From Hyphomicrobiaceae bacterium (GTDB taxonomy: Bacteria; Pseudomonadota; Alphaproteobacteria; Rhizobiales; Hyphomicrobiaceae): DNA of 64,000 bases. Shown piece after piece: positions 54,384 to 64,000 of this stretch. The notes below the pieces were generated by a model that was not told the origin of the DNA, ran no database searches, and saw only the letters and a list, made by a program, of their open reading frames with translations. The position numbers and the translations under genes are program-made. The stretch spans positions 1 to 64,000 of the forward strand of contig JABSQE010000011.1 in assembly GCA_013214245.1 (NCBI GenBank). The letters are read 5' to 3'. Every line of letters begins with the position of its first letter. Positions within the stretch are counted from its first letter, which is position 1.

Positions 54384-55047
54384 GTTGTGTTTCCTAGTCG
54401 CGAGGGGATGCACCAATTCTCAAAAGAATAGGATGTCTAGAATTTTATTATCTCTGACTTCATAAACTTCCCTAGAGAAAATGAAATTCGGAAGTTCTAT
54501 TTTCTTTATTAATGTTCTTTAGAAAAAATATATATATCTTTAGTAGAACATTTATTTTTAAAATTCAAATTGGATAGATTGTGAGAATAAGCATGCAAAG
54601 TGAACTATGTAAGTTGATAACTAACGTATATATTTTGCTATTTATTTCGCCCTCCTAGGAAATAGGCTGAAGTAGTGCAAACACTTAAAAAGCAAAAATA
54701 TTAAGGATAGAGTAATAATATCAGATCGAAAAAGCACTTCAATGTTGTCATAAATCTTGTGCCATTAACTCCTGCTATGAGTGTTATATTCCTCTAGATG
54801 TTCTGTTCAGCGAGTGCTGAATTAGAAACATTTAACTTTGATAGAAGAAATTTTTTCAAAACTTATGGCATATAAACACTACAGGATTGGTGACAATAGG
54901 TCTCGTTAATGTTTTGTTACTATGACAGTAGACCTTGTTGTAAGTTGCGAAGATAGTGGTAATTGTTACAAATCGTAAAAAAAGTAATTGATGAATGCAA
55001 AATTATCCAACATCAAATTGTAAATACAAATAAATGGAGAGACGTCT
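54384..55047. other. Divergent promoter region, kdsB / cytochrome c
   Basis: About 660 bases between two divergent genes, so promoters for both. Very AT-rich. No operator-like palindrome stood out. Confidence 0.45.
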
Positions 55048-55620
55048 ATGATTAACTGTTGGGAGATTGGCAAAATCGCAGCAGCGTTTTTTGCAGCGTT
55101 TCTTGTTATCTTTACGGGTCAGAAAATCGTTCATATATCGCCGAACAACTCCTATCTGGAAGGCGATGAAGTGGGATATAAGTTGCCTGTAGATTTGGCT
55201 GCTACTGGCAAGTCCAGTAAGCATAATGCTTTATCAATATCAGCAGGTCTCGATTTTATGAAAATTGCAACTCTAATGCAGACCGCTTCAGTAGACTCTG
55301 GCGCATCGGTTTTCAAAAAATGTGGTGCCTGTCACACCCCGGAACAAGGTGCAAAAAACGGCATGGGACCTAACTTGTGGAATATTGTTAACAGAGATAT
55401 TGGCAGTATCGAAGGCTTTAAATATTCTGATGCAATATTAGGCAAGAGGGGTAATTGGACTTATGAGAAACTTGCACTCTTTTTACACAAGCCGAAAAAG
55501 TGGCTTAAAGGTACAAAAATGGCTTTCGGGGGATTGCGGCGAGAGCAAGACATTGCCAGCGTTTTAATTTACTTGAGATCGTTAAGCGACAGCCCCGCGC
55601 CCTTACCTGCTGTGCAATGA
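55048..55620 (+). CDS. Membrane-anchored cytochrome c (CycM/c552 type)
   Basis: A class I c-type cytochrome tethered to the inner membrane, carrying electrons between complex III and a terminal oxidase. Of 190 residues, 8-30 form the membrane anchor (KIAAAFFAAFLVIFTGQKIV), followed by a linker and a haem domain: Cys92-x2-Cys95-His96 (KKCGACHTPEQ), GPNLWNIVNRDIG, FKYSDAI, and Met158 (KGTKMAFGGL) as the sixth ligand. GGAG precedes the ATG. A strong hairpin follows the stop. Confidence 0.93.
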   Translation: MINCWEIGKIAAAFFAAFLVIFTGQKIVHISPNNSYLEGDEVGYKLPVDLAATGKSSKHNALSISAGLDFMKIATLMQTASVDSGASVFKKCGACHTPEQGAKNGMGPNLWNIVNRDIGSIEGFKYSDAILGKRGNWTYEKLALFLHKPKKWLKGTKMAFGGLRREQDIASVLIYLRSLSDSPAPLPAVQ

Positions 55621-55657
55621 TCTTAATCACACTAATTTGACAACTAACACCAGTCGC

Positions 55658-55690
55658 AGTCCTTATTGGAAGTTCCAATGAGGACTTTCT
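55658..55690 (+). terminator. Terminator of the cytochrome c gene
   Basis: AGTCCTTATTGGAA and TTCCAATGAGGACT pair over about 14 positions with one wobble and a one- to five-base loop, followed by TTTCTTT. About 40 bases after the stop. Confidence 0.8.
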
Positions 55691-56167
55691 TTGGGACTGG
55701 GCTTTAGTGCAATGCTACAACTGTTGTTACAACTTTTAACTCTGTATTGTAAGTTGCCATTTTATTGTTTAAATCTATCCTGCATTTAAGTAATTTCTTA
55801 TTGCTTCGTATTAATTAGTTCCGTGCATAATAATATGAGACTGAATAGAGTTTAGTTTAACTTCTAAAACATTTGCTGAAATGAAACCTACGCTTAGTAT
55901 GTTCAATGTAAAGGCTTTCTCATTTAATTGAAAACATGTGTCGGAAGACATTTCAATAGATGTCTGAACTGGTAAGATTGTGTGATGATTGCAACGCAGT
56001 TTGATTAAAGCAAATTTTCCTAATCTAAAACATTTAAAAATTTAGTTGCTCATGATATTTCATAAACACTATTTAAAAGCTATTACCTCATATTTGAATT
56101 CTATTGAGGTTGTAGGTTAACCATTGAGAGCAATTTTTTTGACTGTTTTTGACGAACAGGGGCAATT
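55691..56167. other. Gene-free interval before tolC
   Basis: About 475 bases, AT-rich. AGGGG at 56158 serves tolC. pcm, the usual upstream neighbour of tolC, is not here. Confidence 0.5.
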
Positions 56168-57562
56168 ATGGCAACTATATGCACTGTGCTTAAATTCCAA
56201 AGGCAGGTGAGTTGCTTGCTTATTACTAGTTTTGTTCTTTACTTTGAGGCGTTGAGTGTTTCGGCAACCGCTGAGACACTAAATCAGTCACTTTCATACG
56301 CATATCATCATAATCCTAAGCTTGACGCAGAGCGTGCGAGACTTCAATCAACAGGTGAGACTGTAAATCAAGCTTTTTCAAATTATCGCCCTGATTTACG
56401 GTTTGAGGCATCTGCAACTGCAAAAAGTTTGCAGTCAGAGATAGATCAACTTGGCTCTGCTAATATTATCAAGGGATCGACTTACTCTGCAGATTATCGT
56501 TTGACCTTAAACCAACAAATTTTTAGAGGTTTCCGCACACAGAATGCGGTTAGCAAGGCTGAGGCAAACGTATTAGCCGGTCGTGAAATGTTGCGCGCTA
56601 CGGAACAAACAGTTCTTTTCAATGCAGTGAAAGCCTATATTGATGTTTTTCGCGATACTGCTATTTTAAAACTTCGAAAAAATGATATTCGTATTATGAC
56701 TAAAGATCTAAAAGCTACTAAAGATCGCTTTTTAGCTGGTGAAGTCACTAATACCGACATAGCACAATCTCGTGCTCGACGCGCACGGGCTATATCAAAT
56801 TTTGAGCTAGCGAAAGCAAATTTGAAATCTAGTCGAGCAAGCTACATAAAAGTTGTAGGATATCCTCCCCGAATCTTAAAAAGTCCGCAATCCCCTAACA
56901 CTCTATTACCAAAAACGATTGTTGAAGTCCAAAAGAACGCCGAGACTAAAAATCCAAAGGTATTAGCCGCATTTTATAATGAACAGGTGGCTTTTTACAA
57001 TACAAAGGAGATATTCGGTGAAAGGCTACCAACATTTAATATTCAAGCACAGTATTCGGTTAATCATACAGTGGATGAATTTCAGACGAAAAATCGAGAC
57101 AGAACTGGAGCTATTAGCGGATTATTAACTGTACCTATATATCAAAGAGGCATTATAGGCTCACGTATGCGCCAGGCCAAGCATCAGCATGTGCAGAGTA
57201 TGAGGTTACTACAAGAGGCACGAAATGAAGCGAGAGAAAGTGCCATGACCGCTTGGGCGAAGTTGAGTGCTTCACGGGCACAATTGGTTTCTACAACTGC
57301 ACAGGTTCATGCAAATCGTCTAGCCTTGTCCGGTGTTAGAGAAGAAGAAAAGGTGGGTCAACGTACTCTTTTAGATGTTTTAGACGCCGAACAAGAGCTT
57401 TTAAATTCGCAAGTATCATTGATTTCTAATCGCAGAGATTTAATTTTTCATGCTTATGCCGTGGTTTCTGCTATGGGTCGGCTAACAGCAAAAAAATTGA
57501 AATTAACGTCTTATATCAACGGTAAGAAAGAATATCATGCTAATTCTAACAATAGTAGATAG
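56168..57562 (+). CDS. tolC: TolC-family outer-membrane efflux channel
   Basis: Trimeric channel-tunnel of the outer membrane, partner of tripartite efflux pumps and type I secretion. The 464-residue product has a signal peptide (SCLLITSFVLYFEALSVSATAE), then two repeats of the outer-membrane factor fold: ETLNQSLSYAYHHNPKLDAERARLQSTGETVNQAFSNYRP as the first helix, YRLTLNQQIFRGFRT as the barrel strand, GEVTNTDIAQSRARRARA, and in the second half GLLTVPIYQRGIIGSRMRQA and GQRTLLDVLDAEQELLNSQVSL. No pump genes are in the window. Confidence 0.93.
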   Translation: MATICTVLKFQRQVSCLLITSFVLYFEALSVSATAETLNQSLSYAYHHNPKLDAERARLQSTGETVNQAFSNYRPDLRFEASATAKSLQSEIDQLGSANIIKGSTYSADYRLTLNQQIFRGFRTQNAVSKAEANVLAGREMLRATEQTVLFNAVKAYIDVFRDTAILKLRKNDIRIMTKDLKATKDRFLAGEVTNTDIAQSRARRARAISNFELAKANLKSSRASYIKVVGYPPRILKSPQSPNTLLPKTIVEVQKNAETKNPKVLAAFYNEQVAFYNTKEIFGERLPTFNIQAQYSVNHTVDEFQTKNRDRTGAISGLLTVPIYQRGIIGSRMRQAKHQHVQSMRLLQEARNEARESAMTAWAKLSASRAQLVSTTAQVHANRLALSGVREEEKVGQRTLLDVLDAEQELLNSQVSLISNRRDLIFHAYAVVSAMGRLTAKKLKLTSYINGKKEYHANSNNSR

Positions 57563-58431
57563 GATGATAATCACTCGCGAAGTTGGAGAACGCAAGCTAT
57601 TGAGTGTTGGTAATTAAAATTTATTTAACAACGTCGTTGCAACGTAGACTTATACAATGCCGAAGCTTTGAGATTTATCGAACACCCGTTTTACTGCGTG
57701 TTAATTTTACTGAAAATAAAGCTAAATCCTTAACCTCTTCAGTACCCATCCAACTTTAAGCAATAGAATAAGACGTTCAAGTGAAATTCTTGTGAACAAA
57801 TCTGATTGTGCGAGCTATAACTATAAATAGTTTGCATTTCTTAATTAACTATTTAAAACCCGCTTAGCATTCTTGGCAGAGGTCTATTATTACTAGCTAA
57901 ATTGCTGATCTCCGATTATTTTTTCGTTGCAAGGTGAGTTTAGTATAATAATGCGAACGCCTTAAATAGATTATTCGGTGAACCATTGCCAACTAGACAA
58001 ATTTACTAAGCTACGCCTTGATTGCAATATGGTAAAAAAACTTAAATTTCTTTATTGTTAATTTGTGCTGCTGATGTATTTAAGATTAGGACTAGATAAA
58101 AGTAGGCGTCTTTATCCTTACTTTATTTTATTTCAAAAATAGCTGATACTATGGTTTCGGAAAGTTTTATGTGGTGGTTTGAAAGTAGCTTTTTCTGAAT
58201 AGAAAGGTTCTGTTAGTTATCTCTACTCTACACTTGATAAGTGAAAACATTGAAAAGTTTGTACAAAATTAGTATATAATTTGATGTAAATCAAATTATA
58301 TTAAGAGGCAGTGCTATGAGCTAGCTGTGACAGTTAAGACATATTGAAATGGAATTAAGAGTTATTAAGTCATGATTTGACAGCAGTGCGACAATTTATT
58401 CTTTTGATATGAAAAGAACTAGGGAAATATT
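57563..58431. other. Gene-free interval after tolC
   Basis: About 870 bases. In relatives popZ (DUF2497) and valS follow tolC; no remains could be read. AT-rich, with AGGGAAAT before the GTG start of the next gene. Confidence 0.5.
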
Positions 58432-60258
58432 GTGTACCAATCATTTGATGTTATCGATGACAGCAAAAAACTTTATGGAAGAGTAAAATCATTACGCGCT
58501 CTTATGCTAAAGAAAAATATAGGTGCATTTTTTATTCCGCATGGTGACAGGCATAGTAATGAATATATCCCAGCCTATGAGGAACGACTAAAATGGATAT
58601 CCGGTTTTACTGGTTCTGCTGGTTTTGCTGTAATTGGTCTTGAAAAAGCAGCAATTTTCATAGATGGACGTTATACACTGCAAGCAAAAGAACAGGTGCC
58701 GGAAGAATTATTTAATCTTTGTAGTGTCTCGCAATCATCACCTGCAGAATGGATCATTGAAAACCTGCAGTACAAGGGTCTAAGAGTTGGATTTGATCCC
58801 TGGCTTCATGTACTAGCAGAAATAAAAAAGATCGAAGCAATTTTAAATATAAATGGTATAGAACTTGTACCTTTCAAAGATAACTTAGTTGATCTAGTAT
58901 GGGGAGACGAGCAGCCCAGACCGCCTTGTGGCCCTGTTAAAATTCACCCTATGAAATATGCTGGTGTGTCTGCAACAGATAAAATTAAAGCTTTGCAACA
59001 AGATCTTTTGTTAGCTGAGCAGGATGCAACGGTTATAACCGCACCAGAATCCATATGTTGGCTTTTGAATATCAGAGGTAGTGATGTAGCTCACAATCCA
59101 GTAGCGCTGTGTTTTCTTATAGTGAATGCTAAAAAAAAACCAGAGCTTTTTATCAATGAAGATAAAGTAAGTGGTTTTGTGCATACACAACTAAAGCCAT
59201 TAGTCAACTTCTTTAGAGATGATAGCGAAATTTTTAGTTTACGCCTCAAAAATCTGGCTGAAAATAACAATACGATTCGTATTGATCCTGAAAGTTGTTC
59301 AGTCTGGATTGCACAAAAACTTTCTAAAAAGGCAGAGGTTATTTATGGAAGAGATCTTTGCTTGCTTCCAAAAGCTGTCAAAAATGACATAGAAATTAAA
59401 GGTACGCGCTCGGCGCACATGCGTGACGGAATTGCATTTTGTCGTTTCCTCGCATGGCTCGATAGTATGGCTATACTTGGTGAAATTGATGAGATTTCCG
59501 CTGCGATGCAGCTTGAAACATTTCGACGAGAGAGCGGCTGCTTGCGTGATATAAGTTTCGATACAATTTCAGGTGCCGGCCCTAATGGAGCAATAGTTCA
59601 TTATCGAGTAACTACTAAGACCAATCGCAAACTTTTCTGTGGTGAATTGTATCTAGTCGATTCTGGTGCTCAATATGATGACGGTACAACAGATATATCC
59701 CGAACTATAGCTATAGGTCAGCCGACTTATGAGATGTGTGACCGTTTTACAAGGGTGCTAAAAGGTCATATTGCAGTTGCATCTCTAGTATTTCCAGCTG
59801 GAACGCGCGGAGTTGATATTGATCCTTTCGCTAGACAGGCATTATGGCGCGTAGGACTCGATTTTTCCCATAGCACAGGTCACGGTGTGGGTAGTTACTT
59901 ATCGGTTCATGAAGGTCCACAATCTATTTCGAAGCGTTCTGAGGAAGTTTTATTGCCAGGAATGATTGTATCAAATGAACCTGGGTATTACAAAGAAGGC
60001 GCCTTTGGTATCAGGATTGAAAATTTAATGCTTGTGAGAAAGCACGAGGTATCTTCGAATGGAGAGTATCTCATGATGGCATTTGAAAACCTAACCCTAG
60101 TCCCTATAGATCGTCGTCTAATAATACTCCCAATGCTCACAATGGATGAACTTAATTGGATTAATACTTATCACCAAAAAGTTTATAGCCAAATATCGCA
60201 GAATGGATTATCTGAGAATGAATGTTTATGGTTAAGAAAGGCCTGTGCTCCTCTTTAG
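58432..60258 (+). CDS. pepP: Xaa-Pro aminopeptidase (aminopeptidase P, M24B)
   Basis: Releases N-terminal residues before proline, using two divalent metals. The long 608-residue form, like eukaryotic cytosolic aminopeptidase P, has two creatinase-like N-domains (IGAFFIPHGDRHSNEYIPAYEERLKWISGFTGSAG... and DATVITAPESICWLLNIRG) and the pita-bread domain. Metal ligands are visible: Asp in YLVDSGAQYDDGTTDISRT (two), His in HSTGHGVGSYLSVHEGP, Glu in VSNEPGYYKEGAFGIRIENL (two). GTG start behind AGGGA. Known substrates are peptides; no signal peptide, so cytosolic. Confidence 0.93.
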   Translation: MYQSFDVIDDSKKLYGRVKSLRALMLKKNIGAFFIPHGDRHSNEYIPAYEERLKWISGFTGSAGFAVIGLEKAAIFIDGRYTLQAKEQVPEELFNLCSVSQSSPAEWIIENLQYKGLRVGFDPWLHVLAEIKKIEAILNINGIELVPFKDNLVDLVWGDEQPRPPCGPVKIHPMKYAGVSATDKIKALQQDLLLAEQDATVITAPESICWLLNIRGSDVAHNPVALCFLIVNAKKKPELFINEDKVSGFVHTQLKPLVNFFRDDSEIFSLRLKNLAENNNTIRIDPESCSVWIAQKLSKKAEVIYGRDLCLLPKAVKNDIEIKGTRSAHMRDGIAFCRFLAWLDSMAILGEIDEISAAMQLETFRRESGCLRDISFDTISGAGPNGAIVHYRVTTKTNRKLFCGELYLVDSGAQYDDGTTDISRTIAIGQPTYEMCDRFTRVLKGHIAVASLVFPAGTRGVDIDPFARQALWRVGLDFSHSTGHGVGSYLSVHEGPQSISKRSEEVLLPGMIVSNEPGYYKEGAFGIRIENLMLVRKHEVSSNGEYLMMAFENLTLVPIDRRLIILPMLTMDELNWINTYHQKVYSQISQNGLSENECLWLRKACAPL

Positions 60259-60812
60259 TTGGAAAGTTCATATAAGTATTATGGAATTCTAATTTTAGTA
60301 GCATGTAATTCACCAGTCTCTAACTAGATGGTATAGTATTTTTTAATACACAGGCTTAAGGTCACGTCGATTGACTTATAAAATGATTTATAAAAAGCTG
60401 TCTTAGGCATAAAATAGCGTCTGTAGTACCTTTGACTAGTTTTAATAATCATTAGATAATAAAGTCTTTGCCGTGAACTCAGTCTTATATGACCTAATGA
60501 TAATTATTAAAATCTGTAAAAGTTATGATGAGTGAGTTCATTCCTGTAAGCGACTAGTCAATAAACCTGATGTACTATAACTTTAAATCAGGGCGCTTGG
60601 CTAAATATAGAACTGGTTTTATATTTTGATGGTTTAAAGTTTAAACAATGTAACGGTAGTTGATTTCTGTAAGCATATTATTATAGTTATAGTTATTTCG
60701 GTACTTTAGAGAAAATTACGCGTGAAACAATTGTTACATACTCTTTTCTTTAGATATATTTATTCATCTAAAGTCTTAGTGTTCATAATAAATTAAAAAA
60801 ATAACTCAGCTA
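60259..60812. other. Gene-free interval
   Basis: About 550 bases between convergent genes, AT-rich. No clear terminator for either gene was seen. Confidence 0.45.
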
Positions 60813-61574
60813 TCATAGGGTGTATTCTATATCACTATCTTGGTATGAGAACACATATCCAGATAAGCCTCTGCTATTTGCAGAGGCAAGGTAAACAGCG
60901 ATTTTTACTAGGTCAGATTTCGTGTAAAGGCAATCATCTGAGTTTAAAGTGCTGCTAGTTAGGTTGTTTTGAGGGGCTACTGCATTGATCCGAACACCTT
61001 GTTCAGCCCAATTGCTTGCTTCTAATACCGTCATTGAAGCTAGCGCTGCACGTGCAACTCCTGCAAGAGCTATTTCAGCTTTTGATTTAGGTTTTGGTAA
61101 ACGCATTATATTGAGAATAGAGCCATGGAACCAAGTCAATCCCATTCGGTTTGCAGTAACTCGAGTGACTTGGTTTGCTATCTGCATAGAATCATGAAGA
61201 AAAGTTTCAATTTGCTCTATTGTTAGAGAAGCTTTTAGATTGTTATAGTCAATTGGGATAAAGTTAATAACTGTTTCGATGCCACCGTAAGTTTGAACTG
61301 CCTTTTGAGCGAACCGAATAGCTCTTTCAGAGTTAGTGATAGGATCATGGTAAGCGCTGATATTGGGTGTTATTTCCGCAACCATTTGTAATATAGCATC
61401 TGTCTCTGGACAGGGATTTGGAACTTGTAAAACTAGACTACAGTTGTGCTTAGCAAAGGCCATTGCAATATCTAAGCCGCATACTGGACTGATCCCGGTT
61501 ATTAGTACACGGTTTCCAGCTAACTCAGAATAGTTATATTGGTATGATATTATTTCAGAAACGCTCATGAACAT
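60813..61574 (-). CDS. SDR-family protein with degenerate active site
   Basis: A 253-residue Rossmann-fold protein of the short-chain dehydrogenase type. The cofactor motif is altered (LITGISPVCGLDIAMAF instead of TGxxxGIG). Where SDRs have Tyr-x3-Lys, the sequence reads AEIALAGVARAALASMTVL, without Tyr or Lys. The ending still has RINAVAPQNNL and SGYVFSYQDSD. A very good ribosome binding site (GAGGAGGAGAG) precedes the ATG, so it is probably expressed. It follows ispG on the same strand by 163 bases. It may be a non-enzymatic paralog, or an SDR losing its function. Confidence 0.75.
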   Translation of the reverse strand: MFMSVSEIISYQYNYSELAGNRVLITGISPVCGLDIAMAFAKHNCSLVLQVPNPCPETDAILQMVAEITPNISAYHDPITNSERAIRFAQKAVQTYGGIETVINFIPIDYNNLKASLTIEQIETFLHDSMQIANQVTRVTANRMGLTWFHGSILNIMRLPKPKSKAEIALAGVARAALASMTVLEASNWAEQGVRINAVAPQNNLTSSTLNSDDCLYTKSDLVKIAVYLASANSRGLSGYVFSYQDSDIEYTL

Positions 61575-61737
61575 GCGACACTCTCCTCCTCTGTTAGGAG
61601 GTTATTCCACAACGATTCGACTAAAGATATGTAAACGTAATAAAAATTTTAAAGAATTTAAGCTACTAAGGTTTTTAATTTCATCTGACAGTCGTATTTT
61701 GACTATCTTATTGCTAATAATAACTAACTTAGTGAGG

Positions 61738-62964
61738 TTATTTTTTTTCAAAGCGCCTCTCAATGTAACGTTCAATAATATCTTTGAATTCTGTAGTAAT
61801 ATTATAACCACGCAGAGTAGTAGCTTTCTTTCCATCTATGAACACTGGAGCTGCTGGGTGTTCACCAATTCCAGGTAATGATATACCGACATCTGCATGT
61901 TTGGACTCGCCTGGACCATTTACAATGCAGCCCATAACAGCTAGATTTAATGTCTCAACGCCGGGATATAGATTTTTCCAGCTAGGCATTCGGTCACGAA
62001 TCATATCCTGAACTTCTTTAGCAAGTTTTTGAAAAATTTCTGACGTTGTGCGTCCACATCCGGGACAAGCAGTTATTGTGGGTCGAAATGCACGAATACC
62101 TAGAGTTTGTAATAGCTCTTGTGCTGCATGTACTTCTTTAGTACGATTTTCTCCAGGGGACGGCGTTAATGAATAGCGAATTGTATCGCCAATGCCCTGC
62201 TGTAATAAAATCCCTATCGCTGCAGAAGATGCCACGATACCTTTAGATCCCATTCCAGCTTCTGTCAGACCAACATGTAGCGCGAAATCGCAACGCTGGG
62301 CTAACATATAATTTATAGCGATTAAATCTTGGATTGCAGATACTTTAGCAGAAATGATGATTCGGTTCGAAACTAAGCCTAGCTCTATAGCGCGTTTTGC
62401 CGAAAGTAAGGCAGATTGTACTATTGTCTCATGCACGATTACTCGTGCCGGCTGTGGATTACATGAGCTAGCATTTTTATCCATAAGATGTGTTAGAAGT
62501 GCCTGATCGAGCGATCCCCCATTAACACCAATGCGCACTGGCTTTCTATATTCCAATGCTTTTTCTATGATTTCTGAGAATTGAAGGTCTTTCTTATTCC
62601 TGAAACCAACATTGCCAGGATTAATTCGATATTTGTCTAGCGCCTCCGCGCAGGCTGGATTTTCTTTCAAGAGCGTATGCCCGTTATAATGAAAATCACC
62701 GACTATAGGAATAACGATTTTACGTTTGGCAAGTTGATCACGGATATGGGGAACTGCTTTTGCCGCTTCGTTGCGATCAACAGTAATACGTACTAATTCA
62801 GAGCCTGCATTCGCTAGTTGTGTAATTTGATTAACTGTCTGGCTTATATCAGCTGTATCTGTATTCGTCATAGATTGTACTATAATGGGAGCTGAACTCC
62901 CAATTATCAGACCACCGATATCGACATCGACAGACTTGCGGCGCAAAGCACGAAAATGGTTCAT
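61738..62964 (-). CDS. ispG: 4-hydroxy-3-methylbut-2-enyl-diphosphate synthase
   Basis: Iron-sulfur enzyme of the MEP isoprenoid pathway, reducing MEcPP to HMBPP. The 408 residues include SAPIIVQSMTNTDTADISQTV, ADFHYN-like VGDFHYNGHTLLKE, RINPGNVGFRNK, and the 4Fe-4S ligands in TACPGCGRTTSE and MGCIVNGPGESKHAD (third Cys). AAAGG precedes the ATG. Also called gcpE. Confidence 0.95.
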   Translation of the reverse strand: MNHFRALRRKSVDVDIGGLIIGSSAPIIVQSMTNTDTADISQTVNQITQLANAGSELVRITVDRNEAAKAVPHIRDQLAKRKIVIPIVGDFHYNGHTLLKENPACAEALDKYRINPGNVGFRNKKDLQFSEIIEKALEYRKPVRIGVNGGSLDQALLTHLMDKNASSCNPQPARVIVHETIVQSALLSAKRAIELGLVSNRIIISAKVSAIQDLIAINYMLAQRCDFALHVGLTEAGMGSKGIVASSAAIGILLQQGIGDTIRYSLTPSPGENRTKEVHAAQELLQTLGIRAFRPTITACPGCGRTTSEIFQKLAKEVQDMIRDRMPSWKNLYPGVETLNLAVMGCIVNGPGESKHADVGISLPGIGEHPAAPVFIDGKKATTLRGYNITTEFKDIIERYIERRFEKK

Positions 62965-63733
62965 GACTTGCCTTTCTTATTAAGATACACATGCCGCGGC
63001 AGATATTATACGGTACCTATGCATAATATCCTATCAGCTTAAACAGAACCGTTCAAATTCGAACTCTGCCTGATAATCACTTATGATATTTTTTAACTTA
63101 TTGATAAAAGTAAAAGTTTTTTTGAGATGGGATTTGTATGCCAAATTTATATCTCTTGGAACCATCTGATGATGAATAAACCTCTTTCATCGTACTCCAC
63201 TAATGAACTGTATATCACACTTTGATAGTATATTTAGAGCAGTCTAAAAAGATGTGTTGCAAAATTGAAAATTTAGTGCATTCAGGAAATAGAAAATCCG
63301 ATAATATAGTACTTAAGATTAATGACAATAGATTTAAATCGTTTAATGTTTTATTGTAGGCTTATTGTGATGCATGTGGTTCAGATGCAATATAATTAAG
63401 ACTTAGTATCAATCATCAGGTGGTTTTGCATTATTGCACCGCCTCAGAGAGACTGGGGTTATACAATAATAATACATAAGGACGAATTTTACTGCTTCCG
63501 CTGTTACAGAGCTTTTAAAGCTGCTTTTGATTATAGAGTTTTTTTGAGAGAAAAGCTTTGTTTCATGCAGGTATAGACTTTGATCGAATTTATCTCAAAA
63601 AATCAAAAACCGACTTTTTCAGCCATAATTACTAAATACTGCCCCAATGGATCCACCGTTCTTATATAGACGGTAGTAGCGACTACAAAACAATAATAGT
63701 TGTTCTCAAAGAGATGTAATTAATCATATGCAG
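62965..63733. other. Gene-free interval near the right edge
   Basis: About 770 bases, AT-rich. A hairpin at 63419-63443 pairs GGTGG with CCGCC and TGCA with TGCA, with no T-run. Nothing else seen. Confidence 0.45.
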
Positions 63734-64000
63734 CTAACTTTTCTCAAAAAAAAGTAATAGTTCGCCAAGCTTAACTCCCCATTTGAACATTGTTGTCTTG
63801 CCTACTGCATGTCTATTATCTATTTTAATGATGCGATCTAAGAAATCTGCCTTCAGTGAGCGTTTTTTTATTTTGAGATTTAGACGGTATCGCATTAGAA
63901 TTTCATTTTCGAGAGTACGACCTACTGCTTGAGAAATGCAATCATCGCATGTAGCTGTAAATTTACCATGATTCTCAAACAATATATGCCATGTTCTATT
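63734..64000 (-). CDS. Hypothetical protein, C-terminal part (5' end outside window)
   Basis: The minus-strand frame is open from the window edge to a stop at 63734, giving 88 C-terminal residues. It begins NRTWHILFENHGKFTATCDDC at the edge and carries CDDC, VGRTLENEILMRYRLNLKI, and a C-terminal KTTMFKWGVKLGELLLFF. Not recognised. Length and start are unknown because the gene continues beyond the window. Confidence 0.5.
   Translation of the reverse strand, partial: NRTWHILFENHGKFTATCDDCISQAVGRTLENEILMRYRLNLKIKKRSLKADFLDRIIKIDNRHAVGKTTMFKWGVKLGELLLFFEKS

Overview
The window reads as chromosome of an AT-rich alphaproteobacterium (about one third G+C by eye) with an eroding genome. The alphaproteobacterial signs are porins with a Gly-Asp-Cys-Cys coiled-coil N-terminus, a RegB/RegA redox pair with the GGxxNPF quinone motif, the blocks DUF2093-xseA/purD, fabA-fabB-fabI, carB-greA-ELM1 and cytochrome c/kdsB-pheA, and small families such as DUF1178, DUF2385 and DUF2093. 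Only about 69% of the window is coding. Many gaps are 0.5-1.6 kb and mostly featureless, and at least one holds a recognisable dead gene (yqgE, about 36.0 kb). This fits a host-restricted or symbiotic lineage that still makes much of its own metabolism. A Rhodospirillales-type symbiont of the 'Ca. Endolissoclinum' kind is a guess from general resemblance, not something I could test.

Layout. 0-10 kb: end of homoserine dehydrogenase, serA, a DUF2385 protein, DUF2093-xseA, divergent purD, then fabA-fabB-fabI on the minus strand. 10-16 kb: SH3-like secreted protein, DUF1178, grxC, UbiH-type hydroxylase. 16-19 kb: two tandem porins with clear terminators, the second behind a GC-rich structured leader. 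20-26 kb: a membrane protein, rpmF, nadK, cutA, and a glycine betaine/choline ABC transporter (binding protein, permease, ATPase). 26-29 kb: a roughly 960-residue membrane protein with a long pentapeptide-repeat domain. 30-37 kb: ELM1-family protein, greA, carB, the yqgE fossil, a DsbD-N-like periplasmic protein. 39-44 kb: pcm, tRNA-Cys, and two adjacent secreted proteins built of repeated 'PG-x-Y' units. 44-49 kb: regB-regA, rsfS-rlmH, an L,D-transpeptidase. 49-57 kb: nadD, proA, proB, pheA, kdsB, cytochrome c, a TolC channel. 58-64 kb: aminopeptidase P, a catalytically degenerate SDR, ispG, and a truncated unknown gene.

How the genes work together. The set covers amino acid synthesis (hom, serA, proBA, pheA), nucleotides (purD, carB), NAD(P) (nadD, nadK), unsaturated fatty acids (fabA, fabB, fabI), isoprenoids and quinone (ispG, ubiH-like), the envelope (kdsB, porins, tolC, L,D-transpeptidase), osmolyte uptake, redox-responsive regulation, and ribosome assembly (rpmF, rsfS, rlmH, greA). 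Several usual operon partners are missing beside their mates (carA, obgE, the nitrilase between grxC and DUF1178). nadD-proA-proB is inverted relative to rsfS-rlmH, and pcm lies 16 kb from tolC, so gene loss has come with rearrangement.

The least explained content is the pair of PG-x-Y repeat proteins, the pentapeptide membrane protein, the structured porin leader and the degenerate SDR.
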